This document shows positions 1-5,427 of a stretch of 7,177 bases of DNA, in pieces. The DNA comes from Christensenella sp. UBA941 (GTDB lineage: Bacteria > Bacillota > Clostridia > Christensenellales > UBA941), in assembly GCA_002293365.1 (NCBI GenBank), contig DBDD01000294.1, positions 1 to 7,177 of the forward strand. Direction: 5' to 3'. The position numbers and the translations under genes were made by a program. Each line of letters opens with the position of its first letter. The first letter of the stretch is position 1. Under the pieces are notes generated by a model. It saw nothing but the letters and a program-made list of their open reading frames with translations. It did not search any database and was not told the origin of the DNA.

Positions 1-410
1 AAGTCCGCCGCGTCGTTCACCACCGCCGCGCCCTGCGACTTGAAAAACTCGTACAGTTCCAGATCGGCTTGCGCATACACCGGGTTGCGGAGCAACATTG
101 ATACCGTGCTCCTAACCAATTCACTGCCGTTGAATTTAATGCCTTGTTCCACAAAACGGCGGGTAATGTCGCCTATTGAAGTCTGCGGGTCTGCATACAT
201 TTCAAACATCTGCTTGACCTGTTCCGCCGCCACCGGGTCAACCACCAGCATTCTTGTTCTTATGCCATCGACTGTAGTCTGCCCCAATTTATACCCATAA
301 GGCGCTTTGCCGCTCATGTGAAATCCCCGTTCACACCGGGAGTAGTATGCGTCCTGTACCCTGCGCTGTATCGTTTCCCGTTCCAACTGCGCAAATACGA
401 TACAGCCATC
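1..410 (-). pseudogene. Large serine recombinase remnant, catalytic domain missing; runs off the left edge
   Basis: The minus-strand frame from 410 down to the window edge encodes about 136 residues of a large serine recombinase of the Tn4451/TnpX type, the enzymes that excise and integrate clostridial mobilisable elements. It begins with the segment that normally ends the catalytic domain (FAQLERETIQRRV), followed by the linker DAYYSR and the start of the Recombinase domain (GKAPYGYKL). Further on are the helical part (DITRRFVEQGIKF) and the RNPVYAQAD motif. Roughly the first 140-150 residues, including the catalytic serine, are absent: an in-frame TAG lies at 413-411 directly before the surviving frame. 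No start with a convincing Shine-Dalgarno site is visible. A good promoter lies just upstream at 421-449, so the pattern looks like an internal deletion that fused the leader to the middle of the gene. The C-terminal half is outside the window. Family assignment is confident; loss of function is inferred from the missing domain. Confidence 0.85.
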
Positions 411-420
411 CTACACATAT

Positions 421-449
421 ATTGTACCTCAACCGGCCCCCACAGGCAA
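421..449 (-). promoter_or_regulatory. Sigma-A-type promoter in front of the recombinase remnant
   Basis: On the minus strand, TTGCCT (449-444) and TACAAT (426-421) are separated by exactly 17 bp, close to the sigma-A consensus. The predicted start of transcription lies about 10 bp before the broken recombinase frame. It is assigned from sequence alone. Confidence 0.55.
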
Positions 450-453
450 TGAT

Positions 454-473
454 GCCGCCGTTGCACCGGCGGC
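454..473. repeat. Perfect 7-bp inverted repeat between the small protein gene and the recombinase promoter
   Basis: GCCGCCG (454-460) and CGGCGGC (467-473) are perfectly complementary around a 6-nt loop. The repeat starts 3 bp after the stop of the 56-residue gene and lies 4 bp before the -35 box of the recombinase promoter. No T-run follows, so it is not a typical terminator. It could be an operator or an mRNA 3' end stabiliser. Confidence 0.5.
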
Positions 474-475
474 AG

Positions 476-646
476 TTACTTACTCCCGTATTTGCTGAAT
501 ACATCAAACAAGCGGCTTTCCACCTCGCGTTTGCGCCGTTCCCTGTCCTTTGGGGAAAGGATGGGTGTGCGGTTTTCTATCCGAATCGTACCGCCGCCGA
601 ATGGAACGGTCTTGACTTCTTTTTCATATTTTGTAGGTAACGGCAT
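476..646 (-). CDS. Small conserved protein of the recombination module (56 aa), function unknown
   Basis: This 56-residue protein starts MPLPTKYEKEV and ends FSKYGSK. The ATG at 646 was chosen because GGAGGG lies 8 nt upstream; a longer open frame exists, but its upstream part has no ribosome site. The middle (FGGGTIRIENRTPIL) looks like a short beta-rich segment. The second half (PKDRERRKREVESRLFDVF) is a strongly charged helix. It has no membrane segment or signal peptide. From memory, near-identical small proteins sit directly upstream of the large serine recombinase in many clostridial elements, which suggests a helper or regulatory role in recombination, but no function is established. 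It probably belongs to the same transcription unit as the sigma-like gene upstream, 221 bp away. Confidence 0.75.
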   Translation of the reverse strand: MPLPTKYEKEVKTVPFGGGTIRIENRTPILSPKDRERRKREVESRLFDVFSKYGSK

Positions 647-684
647 AACATATTCCCTCCGTGAAATAGGTGTTGTATATTGCC

Positions 685-720
685 GGGTAAAAGCAAAAGG
701 GCAACGCACCTTGCGCCATC
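685..720. repeat. GC-capped hairpin with a short T-run on the minus strand
   Basis: GCAAAAG and CTTTTGC form outer arms of a hairpin with a second, imperfect GGC/GCC stem inside. On the minus strand it is followed by TTTT, so it might be a weak terminator or attenuator between the sigma-like gene and the 56-residue gene. The boundaries are approximate. Confidence 0.3.
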
Positions 721-733
721 ACTTTTGCTTCAT

Positions 734-766
734 CCGCGCGCCGGGCCGAATTGGCCCGAAGCGCGG
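734..766 (+). repeat. Dispersed hairpin family, copy 1
   Basis: The core at 743-757 fits GGGCYNNNTTGNCCC and forms a 6-bp stem (CGGGCC/GGCCCG) around a 5-nt loop. After two mismatches a further 6 bp of pairing follow (734-739 with 761-766). It lies in the 220-bp gap between the sigma-like gene and the small protein gene. Three other copies with the same core and orientation occur in this window. Confidence 0.6.
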
Positions 767-867
767 GAGGGGAACGCGCTATACTTATTCGCCCTGTCAT
801 TAGACAGCCATATGCTCCGGCGCGCCCAATCCTCACCTGGTATGTTTTGAGAAGAAAAAACTTCCTC

Positions 868-1329
868 TCACTTATCAGGACAAAATATAGACAAAAGTTT
901 AACACCACTATTGAATTTTTCATAATATTTTTTCATTGCCGCCAAACCGCGTGTTATGGAAATACTGACAGCGCCTTTTGTAACGCCCTCGGCATTGGCA
1001 ATATCACGCTGACTGATGCCAAAAACACAATACGCCTCCATCCTTTGCGCCTGTATCTCCGGCAAGGAATTTAACGCTTGGCATATTTGACAACGCCGCT
1101 CCATCATCGCAAGTACACGCTCCGGGGAATCGTCATAGCTAACGATAGAACGCGCCTCCATACCATCCCCAGCGTCAAGAGCGTATACCTTGTTGCGCCG
1201 CCGCTGGCGGGCGTGTGTCCTTTTATACCGCTTATCAGCCAAAAGCGCCGCCGCTACCTCGTCCTCCACATCCACGAACTCGTCCTGTGTGTACCACGGG
1301 TAATAATCCCGCAAATTGATTGTTACCAT
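868..1329 (-). CDS. Sigma-70 region-4-like DNA-binding protein of a mobile element (153 aa)
   Basis: Residues about 86-133 (LNSLPEIQAQRMEAYCVFG, then SQRDIANAEGV and AVSISITRGL) form a sigma-70 region 4 helix-turn-helix, the part that recognises -35 elements. The N-terminal 80 residues (MVTINLRDYYPWY, then a basic stretch RTHARQRRRNKVY) show no recognisable region 2, so it is unlikely to act as a complete sigma factor. Proteins with this same opening are, from memory, common beside serine recombinases in clostridial elements and are usually labelled sigma factor. The ATG at 1329 is supported by a GAGGGGG box 8 nt upstream. The likely role is transcriptional control of the excision module downstream (small protein and recombinase), which is an inference from position. 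The upstream gap carries three phased TGAAAT boxes. Confidence 0.85.
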   Translation of the reverse strand: MVTINLRDYYPWYTQDEFVDVEDEVAAALLADKRYKRTHARQRRRNKVYALDAGDGMEARSIVSYDDSPERVLAMMERRCQICQALNSLPEIQAQRMEAYCVFGISQRDIANAEGVTKGAVSISITRGLAAMKKYYEKFNSGVKLLSIFCPDK

Positions 1330-1379
1330 GTTTCTACCCCCTCGTTTTTTAAGCCGTGGGGAAATAATAACGGGTAATC

Positions 1380-1429
1380 ATTTCAACTTTAATTCAGTTG
1401 TATTTCAATAGGCTTGCAATTCTATTTCA
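1380..1429 (-). promoter_or_regulatory. Three TGAAAT boxes at exact 22-bp spacing, candidate operator
   Basis: TGAAAT occurs on the minus strand at 1429-1424, 1407-1402 and 1385-1380, each exactly 22 bp apart, about two helical turns. The first two copies extend to TGAAATAnAAnTG. The array lies between the terminator of the response regulator gene and the start of the sigma-like gene, 51 bp from its ATG. Direct repeats on one helix face are typical of OmpR-family binding sites, so the neighbouring regulator is a natural candidate to bind here. That link is inference. Confidence 0.45.
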
Positions 1430-1451
1430 GTTTCATTGCACTTTCGGGCAC

Positions 1452-1480
1452 AAAAAAACGGCCCGGTTTTCATCGAGCCG
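1452..1480 (-). terminator. Rho-independent terminator of the response regulator gene
   Basis: On the minus strand a 7-bp stem (CGGCTCG, 1480-1474, with CGGGCCG, 1465-1459, one T-G pair) encloses an 8-nt loop and is followed by seven T. It begins 17 bp after the regulator's stop codon and separates that gene from the sigma-like gene. Confidence 0.85.
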
Positions 1481-1497
1481 CTTTGAATCATATCCGA

Positions 1498-2190
1498 TTA
1501 CATGGCAATTCTATAACCGATACTGCGAACGGTATCAATATAATTGTCCGGGTCATGGCTTATGCGAAGCCTTTGTCGTATTCTGCAAATATGGCATCGC
1601 ACAGCGTTTGCCGTTATCTCTACCGGGGCATCTTCGCCGTAAGCGAAAAGATATAGCTGCTCATATGTGAAAACCCTGCCAGCCTGCGACAAAAGCAGTT
1701 GCAGTATATCAAAATCGCTGTTTGTCAGTATAACTTCCGTATCACGGACAAATATCTTTCGATAATCAACGAACATAAAAATATCACGATGCGTAATGAT
1801 GCCAAGCGATTTCCTTGTATGCGGCGACATTTGGGCCAACCGCTCAATAATGCCTTTGTTTTTCTTGATACTATCAATCAACCTGTCCGGGTCGATAATA
1901 AACGTATCAGCATTCCGAATAATCTTTTCCGCAAAGTCCGTGCCGGTATCGTCTTGTGACAGAACAACAAGAGGAATCTGCTTCGTGCCGCCCATAAACG
2001 CAATGAGCGGCGCAATATCGGAAACGTCATAAGAAGCGATAACCGCTGAGTATTGCCGTTTTGGGAACTGCTCTATCGCTTCGGTTGCCGTATCTACAGC
2101 ATCAAGCGTTACATTTAGATTTGCCCAGTCTTTTCGCGCCAGTTCCAAATGCTGGCTGTCATACCCAACAACCAAGACCCAATTCTCCAT
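1498..2190 (-). CDS. OmpR/PhoB-family response regulator with degenerate receiver (230 aa)
   Basis: This is a two-domain transcription factor. Residues 1-105 have the receiver fold, but the phosphorylation site is gone. Where family members read VLVVDDD, this one has VLVVGYD (5-11). The phosphoacceptor position in YSAVIASYD is alanine (about residue 52), and the conserved lysine before proline is replaced (FIIDPD, 97-102). Residues about 128-230 form a normal winged helix: LTNSDFDILQLLL, GRVFTYEQL, a recognition helix around ANAVRCHICRIRQRL, and the wing YIDTVRSIGYRI. It should therefore bind DNA without the usual histidine-kinase signal, and no kinase gene is present. The ATG at 2190 follows a GGAGGAGGG box about 11 nt upstream. 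It ends at a strong terminator. Its likely target is the recombination module, as an inference from position. Confidence 0.87.
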   Translation of the reverse strand: MENWVLVVGYDSQHLELARKDWANLNVTLDAVDTATEAIEQFPKRQYSAVIASYDVSDIAPLIAFMGGTKQIPLVVLSQDDTGTDFAEKIIRNADTFIIDPDRLIDSIKKNKGIIERLAQMSPHTRKSLGIITHRDIFMFVDYRKIFVRDTEVILTNSDFDILQLLLSQAGRVFTYEQLYLFAYGEDAPVEITANAVRCHICRIRQRLRISHDPDNYIDTVRSIGYRIAM

Positions 2191-2235
2191 GTTATTATCC
2201 GCCCTCCTCCCATATCGGATTGGCTTGATAAGTTG

Positions 2236-2270
2236 TCGGTGCTTCGGGCCACGTTGACCCGAAGCACCGA
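2236..2270 (+). repeat. Dispersed hairpin family, copy 2 (perfect 13-bp arms)
   Basis: Arms 2236-2248 and 2258-2270 are perfectly complementary over 13 bp around a 9-nt loop. The core at 2246-2260 fits GGGCYNNNTTGNCCC. It lies 45 bp upstream of the response regulator ATG, in what should be its leader, and downstream of the DUF4386 gene. No T-run follows on either strand, so it is not an ordinary terminator. Confidence 0.75.
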
Positions 2271-2356
2271 ATGTATTGCTATAGCTTTCGCCCGATTAAG
2301 CAAAAAATGATTATCGCTTAATGGTTGCAGTTTCCCTTGCCTGTTGTTATCGGTTT

Positions 2357-3019
2357 TTACTGTACGCTTTGCTTTGTCGTTTTCACGCCCTTAATCAGCA
2401 AATAGCCAGCAGGTATAAATTCACAGGGCATACCGACAGTGGCAATCATTTCAATCGTGGGTACAAGTGAGGGGAAAATAAAGAATGCCACAAACCAACA
2501 AAGATGTACGAAAGCCGCCACAGCCAAGAGCCACCCAACCCATTTGTGAATAAGGTCTGATTTGAATATCAGCATGATTAGCGGAATTAGCCACAAGCCC
2601 CAAAATAATTCGCCTACCATTTCGATTGACTCACGAAGATTAAAAAGACGGTTTGCTTCTTCGACGCTGGAGTTAAGGGCAAAAAACTCAAGCGATTTGC
2701 CAACGAGAACCATTGCAGAGCCAACAATTATAAGGGTCATCATTATTTTTGTCAATGTGTTGTTTACAGGCTTAAAAATCTTGCGAAGAAAACATACCAG
2801 TGGGATAAATATGCCGTATCCGATAACGAATGTCACAACGCCAAAGATGAATAACCCCATATTTGAGTTCATGTTGCCCAGCGTCGCCGCAGTATCGCCC
2901 TCTACCAAAAGCTTTGCGTCAGCCACCATATAAGAGAGCATTCCGAAGATACCGAACATAAACCAAAAAAGTCCTGCAAAACGCGCATATTTTTTATTTT
3001 GTGCCAGCGTGTTAATCAT
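2357..3019 (-). CDS. DUF4386-family membrane protein (220 aa)
   Basis: This is an integral membrane protein with about six hydrophobic segments, near residues 12-32, 53-78, 92-112, 134-152, 160-182 and 190-210. The N-terminal AGLFWFMFGIFGML, the LLVEGDTAATLGN segment after helix 1 and the overall length fit DUF4386, a family of unknown function. No catalytic motif is visible. The ATG at 3019 has AAAGGGG 9 nt upstream, and that box overlaps the region just after the flavodoxin stop. The two genes are 14 bp apart and so almost certainly co-transcribed and perhaps translationally coupled. Nothing indicates a substrate; a link to redox or membrane stress is only suggested by the partner. Confidence 0.8.
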   Translation of the reverse strand: MINTLAQNKKYARFAGLFWFMFGIFGMLSYMVADAKLLVEGDTAATLGNMNSNMGLFIFGVVTFVIGYGIFIPLVCFLRKIFKPVNNTLTKIMMTLIIVGSAMVLVGKSLEFFALNSSVEEANRLFNLRESIEMVGELFWGLWLIPLIMLIFKSDLIHKWVGWLLAVAAFVHLCWFVAFFIFPSLVPTIEMIATVGMPCEFIPAGYLLIKGVKTTKQSVQ

Positions 3020-3033
3020 AATGAAAATCCCCT

Positions 3034-3510
3034 TTATTGTTTTAACGAAATATTCTGAATTATCTTTTCGGAAAAGTCTGCCGCATTTCTCAAGTCCTCT
3101 GCGTTTGGTCTGTCTTTATTTATTCCGCCAAAATGTTTAAGAAAACTATTTGTGTTCAACCCGACACAGCTAAATTCATCCACAACACAATAACCTTTTG
3201 CGGTTAGAATGTTTCGGAGAGCCTTGTGATCACGAAACATTTTCTTTTTACCGCCTAATCCGCTTGTAGAGAAGATAAATGCTTTTTTGTCTTTCACTGC
3301 CGGGAGCGTTTCAGCGAATTGGAGAATAGGAGCATAATGTTTTCCGCTGTCGATTCCCGCACCGAGTCCAACAAGGTCATAAGCCTGTAATTCGTCAGGA
3401 TTTACACTTTGAGGATATTGGACGACAGCATTTAGTTTTCCAGCCATTGCATGAGCGATTTTTTCTGTATTCTTATGGTGATAGGAATACACGACAATAA
3501 TTGTTTTCAC
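3034..3510 (-). CDS. Flavodoxin-family protein (158 aa)
   Basis: This is a short FMN-binding electron carrier or quinone/FMN reductase of the flavodoxin fold, expected in the cytoplasm. After the first strand (KTIIVVYS, 2-9) the phosphate-binding loop YSYHHKNTEKIA (8-19) is clear, followed by YDLVGLGAGI (44-53) and the second FMN loop STSGLGG (81-87). The length is typical of a single-domain flavodoxin. The GTG at 3510 was chosen because GAGGGGG precedes it by 8 nt and it places the first beta strand at the N-terminus; another GTG at 3546 in the same frame would add 12 residues but has a poorer ribosome site. It is the first gene of a pair with DUF4386. A MITE-like palindrome ends 45 bp upstream. 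The redox partner is unknown. Confidence 0.85.
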   Translation of the reverse strand: MKTIIVVYSYHHKNTEKIAHAMAGKLNAVVQYPQSVNPDELQAYDLVGLGAGIDSGKHYAPILQFAETLPAVKDKKAFIFSTSGLGGKKKMFRDHKALRNILTAKGYCVVDEFSCVGLNTNSFLKHFGGINKDRPNAEDLRNAADFSEKIIQNISLKQ

Positions 3511-3554
3511 GATTTTTTCCCCCTCTAATATAATCTTAATAGCCACTTTTCCTT

Positions 3555-3718
3555 TTATTCCTCCGCCGACTAAACATTGCGCATCTTGGCGGTTAAAATT
3601 CCGCTAGACTGCGCTGCCGAAGCTTGAATTAGCTCTGCTAGTACTGCGCTTCGGCATCACAGTCTATCAAAATTTTTCCTCGCCAATCTTGCGCAACATT
3701 TAATCGGCGGAGGAATAA
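3555..3718. mobile_element. MITE-like 164-bp imperfect palindrome
   Basis: The left arm 3555-3623 and the right arm 3648-3718 are inverted copies of each other over about 70 bp, with mismatches and small indels, around a 24-nt centre. The innermost 9 bp (TGCCGAAGC/GCTTCGGCA) and the outermost 15 bp (TTATTCCTCCGCCGA and its complement) are perfect. No transposase is encoded. The ends read TTA...TAA, which would fit a TA target duplication as made by IS630/mariner-like transposases, but this is not proven. Each end carries GGAGG directed outward. It lies between the XRE gene and the flavodoxin gene and interrupts a short open frame on its right side. Confidence 0.7.
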
Positions 3719-3838
3719 TACTTGTTTCAATGTATCGGATTGCCCCAACAGTTTCGCTTAACAAGAACGCTTGGAGATGGACGTTTAATCCCTCAAGCTT
3801 GATAACGCTAGACGCATCGAATTTATAGAAAACAACAT
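3719..3838 (-). pseudogene. Open-frame fragment cut by the palindromic element, unrecognised
   Basis: Directly after the XRE stop, a minus-strand frame reads VVFYKFDASSVIKLEGLNVHLQAF and on to GAIRYIETS, then runs into the arm of the palindrome and stops inside it at 3657. It has protein-like composition but no start codon of its own in this frame. An ATG at 3838, touching the XRE stop codon and preceded by AAGGAGGGGG, opens a different frame that ends after 17 codons. This may be a frameshifted and truncated third gene of the XRE operon, or non-coding sequence. I do not recognise the protein. Confidence 0.3.
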
Positions 3839-4063
3839 TTACTCCCCCTCCTTCTTGCATTCAAAAACTTCACCAATCGATACGCCAAATACATCAGCAA
3901 TCCTAAAAGCCATTTCCAATGACGGGGTATACTTACCCGCTTCTAAAGCAACGATTGTTTGCCGGGAAGCTCCTGCCTTTTCCGCAAGTTCGAGCTGTGT
4001 CATTTCGTTGGCAAAAAATCGAAGTTTGCGTATGTTGTTTGTGATTATCAATTTTTTACCCAT
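3839..4063 (-). CDS. Short XRE-family HTH transcriptional regulator (74 aa)
   Basis: This is a single-domain Cro/C1-type repressor. The helix-turn-helix spans about residues 19-45 (MTQLELAEKAGASRQTIVAL), followed by EAGKYTPSLEMAFRIADVFGVSIGEVF, the standard remainder of the fold in short Bacillota regulators. The ATG at 4063 was chosen because AAGGGAG lies 6 nt upstream; it starts one base after the stop of the membrane protein gene. A longer start (ATG at 4081) would overlap that gene and lacks a good ribosome site. This tight coupling means both proteins come from one mRNA. In such pairs the regulator usually represses its own operon; the direct repeat at the upstream -10 box (4577-4597) is a plausible operator. 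Confidence 0.85.
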   Translation of the reverse strand: MGKKLIITNNIRKLRFFANEMTQLELAEKAGASRQTIVALEAGKYTPSLEMAFRIADVFGVSIGEVFECKKEGE

Positions 4064-4064
4064 A

Positions 4065-4541
4065 TCAAACTCCCTTTTCATAATAGTAAACGCTTACTAT
4101 TCCCTCTAGAAGTGAACCGGCGGCAAATGTGCCGAATAAGATATGCAATGCGGCAACACTTGTCATTCCGAAAGCTAATGTTACAAGCGCGATGACAAAT
4201 CCTATCCCAGCACAGATATATCCAACATGGGCGGATTTCAAGCTGATGGCTTTTTCCCTCTCGTCTTCGATCATAGATGATTTAATGATCCGATTCACTT
4301 TTTTATCATCATGCTCCCGTTCTTTAACGGCAATTCCAATGGCAAATACCAAGTGAAATATAACTTGAATGACAATGACCGCACCGACACCTATTCCGAT
4401 AAAAATAAGTATGGCAATCGCCCATGATTTTAAATCCTCCAGCGCGGGGGAATGTCCTCCAAGCGCATAAATGATATAGATTATAGCCACGATTACTCCC
4501 ACAATTATGCTTGCGATCTTTCTTTTGCTGCTGTACGACAT
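4065..4541 (-). CDS. Four-helix membrane protein co-transcribed with an XRE regulator (158 aa)
   Basis: The protein has hydrophobic segments near residues 9-27, 41-72, 104-125 and 128-150. A charged cytoplasmic loop between the second and third (VKEREHDDKKVNRII, then the EDEREKAISLKSAH stretch) resembles the DERE signature of DUF2178-like membrane proteins. That family resemblance is tentative. There is no signal peptide or catalytic motif. The ATG at 4541 has AAGGGAG 9 nt upstream. The gene precedes the XRE regulator by one base and is probably its regulated partner. Function is unknown; such pairs recur in Bacillota without an assigned role. Confidence 0.75.
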   Translation of the reverse strand: MSYSSKRKIASIIVGVIVAIIYIIYALGGHSPALEDLKSWAIAILIFIGIGVGAVIVIQVIFHLVFAIGIAVKEREHDDKKVNRIIKSSMIEDEREKAISLKSAHVGYICAGIGFVIALVTLAFGMTSVAALHILFGTFAAGSLLEGIVSVYYYEKGV

Positions 4542-4576
4542 AGTGATAAGCTCCCTTCATGTATGATGCGTTAGAT

Positions 4577-4597
4577 TTATAGACAAGTATTATAGAC
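4577..4597 (-). promoter_or_regulatory. Promoter -10 box with overlapping 8-bp direct repeat (candidate XRE operator)
   Basis: TTATAGAC occurs twice on the plus strand (4577-4584 and 4590-4597), 13 bp apart. Read on the minus strand, the second copy contains a perfect -10 box TATAAT (4594-4589), while no convincing -35 is seen at 17 bp. Its place upstream of the membrane protein/XRE pair fits an autoregulatory operator; this is inference. Confidence 0.4.
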
Positions 4598-4702
4598 TTA
4601 ATGACCAATTCTTTTTACATCTTATCCTATGATTTATCAAATGTCAAGCATAAAAATAAATATTTTTTGAATTTGAAGCATGAAAAACATAAACACGCTA
4701 AA

Positions 4703-4718
4703 CCCGCATAAATGCAGG
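4703..4718. terminator. Short hairpin with T-rich flanks, possible bidirectional terminator
   Basis: CCCGCAT and ATGCAGG pair almost fully, with TTTT shortly after on the plus strand and GTTT on the minus strand. The hairpin is small and the T-runs short, so this is a weak call. It could end transcripts coming from the relaxase side. Confidence 0.3.
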
Positions 4719-4751
4719 CTTTTCCCAGTTTGCCACTAACCCGCAAGCAGG

Positions 4752-4834
4752 GCAAGTGTGGGCACACTTGCACGTTTTTGATAAATTTCCCCTGCGGGAA
4801 ATCCATCAAAACCTGCTTGTTGGGGTTCCCCCAA
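4752..4834. other. Hairpin cluster resembling an origin of transfer (oriT)
   Basis: Within 85 bp lie three inverted repeats. The first is GCAAGTGTG/CACACTTGC (4752-4771, perfect 9 bp, 2-nt centre). The second is a long stem with 7 bp, a 2x2 mismatch and 7 bp (4776-4811; inner arms ATTTCCC/GGGAAAT). The third is TTGGGG/CCCCAA (4820-4834). On the minus strand the first repeat is followed at once by CCTGCTTGC, similar in form to relaxase nick regions of the CCTG/C type that lie just after an inverted repeat. A relaxase remnant lies 174 bp away. The oriT call rests on this architecture and context; no nick site is known here. The wider gene-free stretch 4542-5007 also holds one dispersed hairpin and an 8-bp palindrome near 4935-4950. 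Confidence 0.4.
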
Positions 4835-4877
4835 ACCCGACGCTCCGAGCCGCGTCCGAGCGGACTATGCTCCGCAA

Positions 4878-4900
4878 CTTAGGGCTAAATTGGCCCTAAG
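4878..4900 (+). repeat. Dispersed hairpin family, copy 3
   Basis: CTTAGGGC (4878-4885) and GCCCTAAG (4893-4900) pair perfectly around a 7-nt loop; the core at 4882-4896 fits GGGCYNNNTTGNCCC. It lies between the oriT-like cluster and the end of the relaxase remnant. Confidence 0.65.
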
Positions 4901-4934
4901 CCGCTCTGCTCCGTCGCTCGTCCTTTCCCCTCGC

Positions 4935-4950
4935 AATCACGATTGCGCGG
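4935..4950. repeat. Perfect inverted repeat CGCAATC/GATTGCG
   Basis: Two 7-nt arms surround a 2-nt centre, forming a near-continuous palindrome. It lies about 60 bp beyond the relaxase stop codon (minus strand). It could be a protein-binding site of the mobilisation region, but no T-run follows, so it is not a clear terminator. Confidence 0.45.
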
Positions 4951-5007
4951 GGACCCCTTATGCCCGAAGCTGATAGCGGCGCTTCGCGCCTTGTTCGCGT
5001 CGTTTCG

Positions 5008-5415
5008 CTAACGCTCCACTTCCTTATTTTTACGCCTGCCCGTCAGGCCGAGCAGGTGGTCTATATTGCTCTTTACAGTCACCACATCACGCAACTCTTT
5101 TTGCGCGGCGCGGTATTCGGCATAGTCGGATTTTTTCGCCGCCGAAAGGTGTTTCCATTCGGTTTTTAAGGCTTCCATCCTCGGCAGCTTTTCCCCTTGT
5201 AAAAGCCCTTTCATGGTTCGTTGCGCCGCCCGGTAAGCGGCTATCTCGGCCTCATGCTCCGCGAGATATTTATTGCTGTATTTCTTTGCTTTGTATTCAT
5301 TGAAGATAGGCCGGGTTTTGGCATAATCGACAATGGCGGCTTTCAGCGCCGCGTTGCGGCCATGTGTGGCAGTCCTCCTTTCGATGCTCTGGCAAAATAA
5401 AGCATAGAGCTTCAC
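5008..5415 (-). pseudogene. Relaxase (MobA-like) C-terminal remnant
   Basis: About 115 residues match the C-terminal helical tail of clostridial relaxase/mobilisation proteins: NAALKAAIVDYAKTRPIF, then YSNKYLAEHEAEIAAYRAAQ, LPRMEALKTEWKHL and VVTVKSNIDHLLGL, ending in a basic GRRKNKEVER. Full relaxases of this kind have several hundred residues and carry the tyrosine and histidine-triad nuclease domain at the N-terminus. None of that is present; upstream lies the methyltransferase gene on the other strand. The open frame starts at a GTG (5415), but residues 1 to about 11 do not look relaxase-like, so the breakpoint is near 5385. An AGGAGG near 5370 is out of frame with a useful start. The remnant cannot nick DNA. 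Family assignment is from memory of these tails, and I hold it with good but not complete confidence. Confidence 0.7.
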
Positions 5416-5427
5416 ACCGTATTCCTG

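Noticed and set aside
40..300. 86-codon plus-strand open frame
   Set aside because: It lies antisense to the clear recombinase frame, which has recognisable family motifs; the plus-strand product has none.
624..923. 99-codon minus-strand open frame between the sigma-like gene and the small protein gene
   Set aside because: It overlaps the end of one gene and the start of the other in a different frame, has no ribosome site and includes a hairpin. I treat the stretch as regulatory DNA.
1380..1429. CRISPR-like array
   Set aside because: The repeat unit is only 6-13 bp, there are three copies and no cas gene; it fits an operator better.
1398..1670. Plus-strand open frames of 80-90 codons
   Set aside because: They are antisense to the end of the response regulator and cross its terminator; no family features.
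2115..2303. 62-codon minus-strand open frame upstream of the response regulator
   Set aside because: It overlaps the regulator start in another frame and runs through the perfect 13-bp inverted repeat; no ribosome site.
2294..2321. ATTAAGC/GCTTAAT inverted repeat downstream of the DUF4386 gene
   Set aside because: Only 7 weak AT-rich pairs with a long loop and no T-run after the stem, so not a supported terminator.
4324..4608. 94-codon minus-strand open frame overlapping the four-helix membrane protein
   Set aside because: Out of frame with the well-supported membrane protein gene, cysteine- and histidine-rich in the way of a shifted frame, and no ribosome site.
4627..4809. 60-codon minus-strand open frame through the hairpin cluster
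   Set aside because: It starts at a TTG without a good ribosome site and its sequence is dictated by the inverted repeats, so it is more likely non-coding.
4960..5169. 69-codon plus-strand open frame
   Set aside because: Antisense to the relaxase tail; no ribosome site and no family match.
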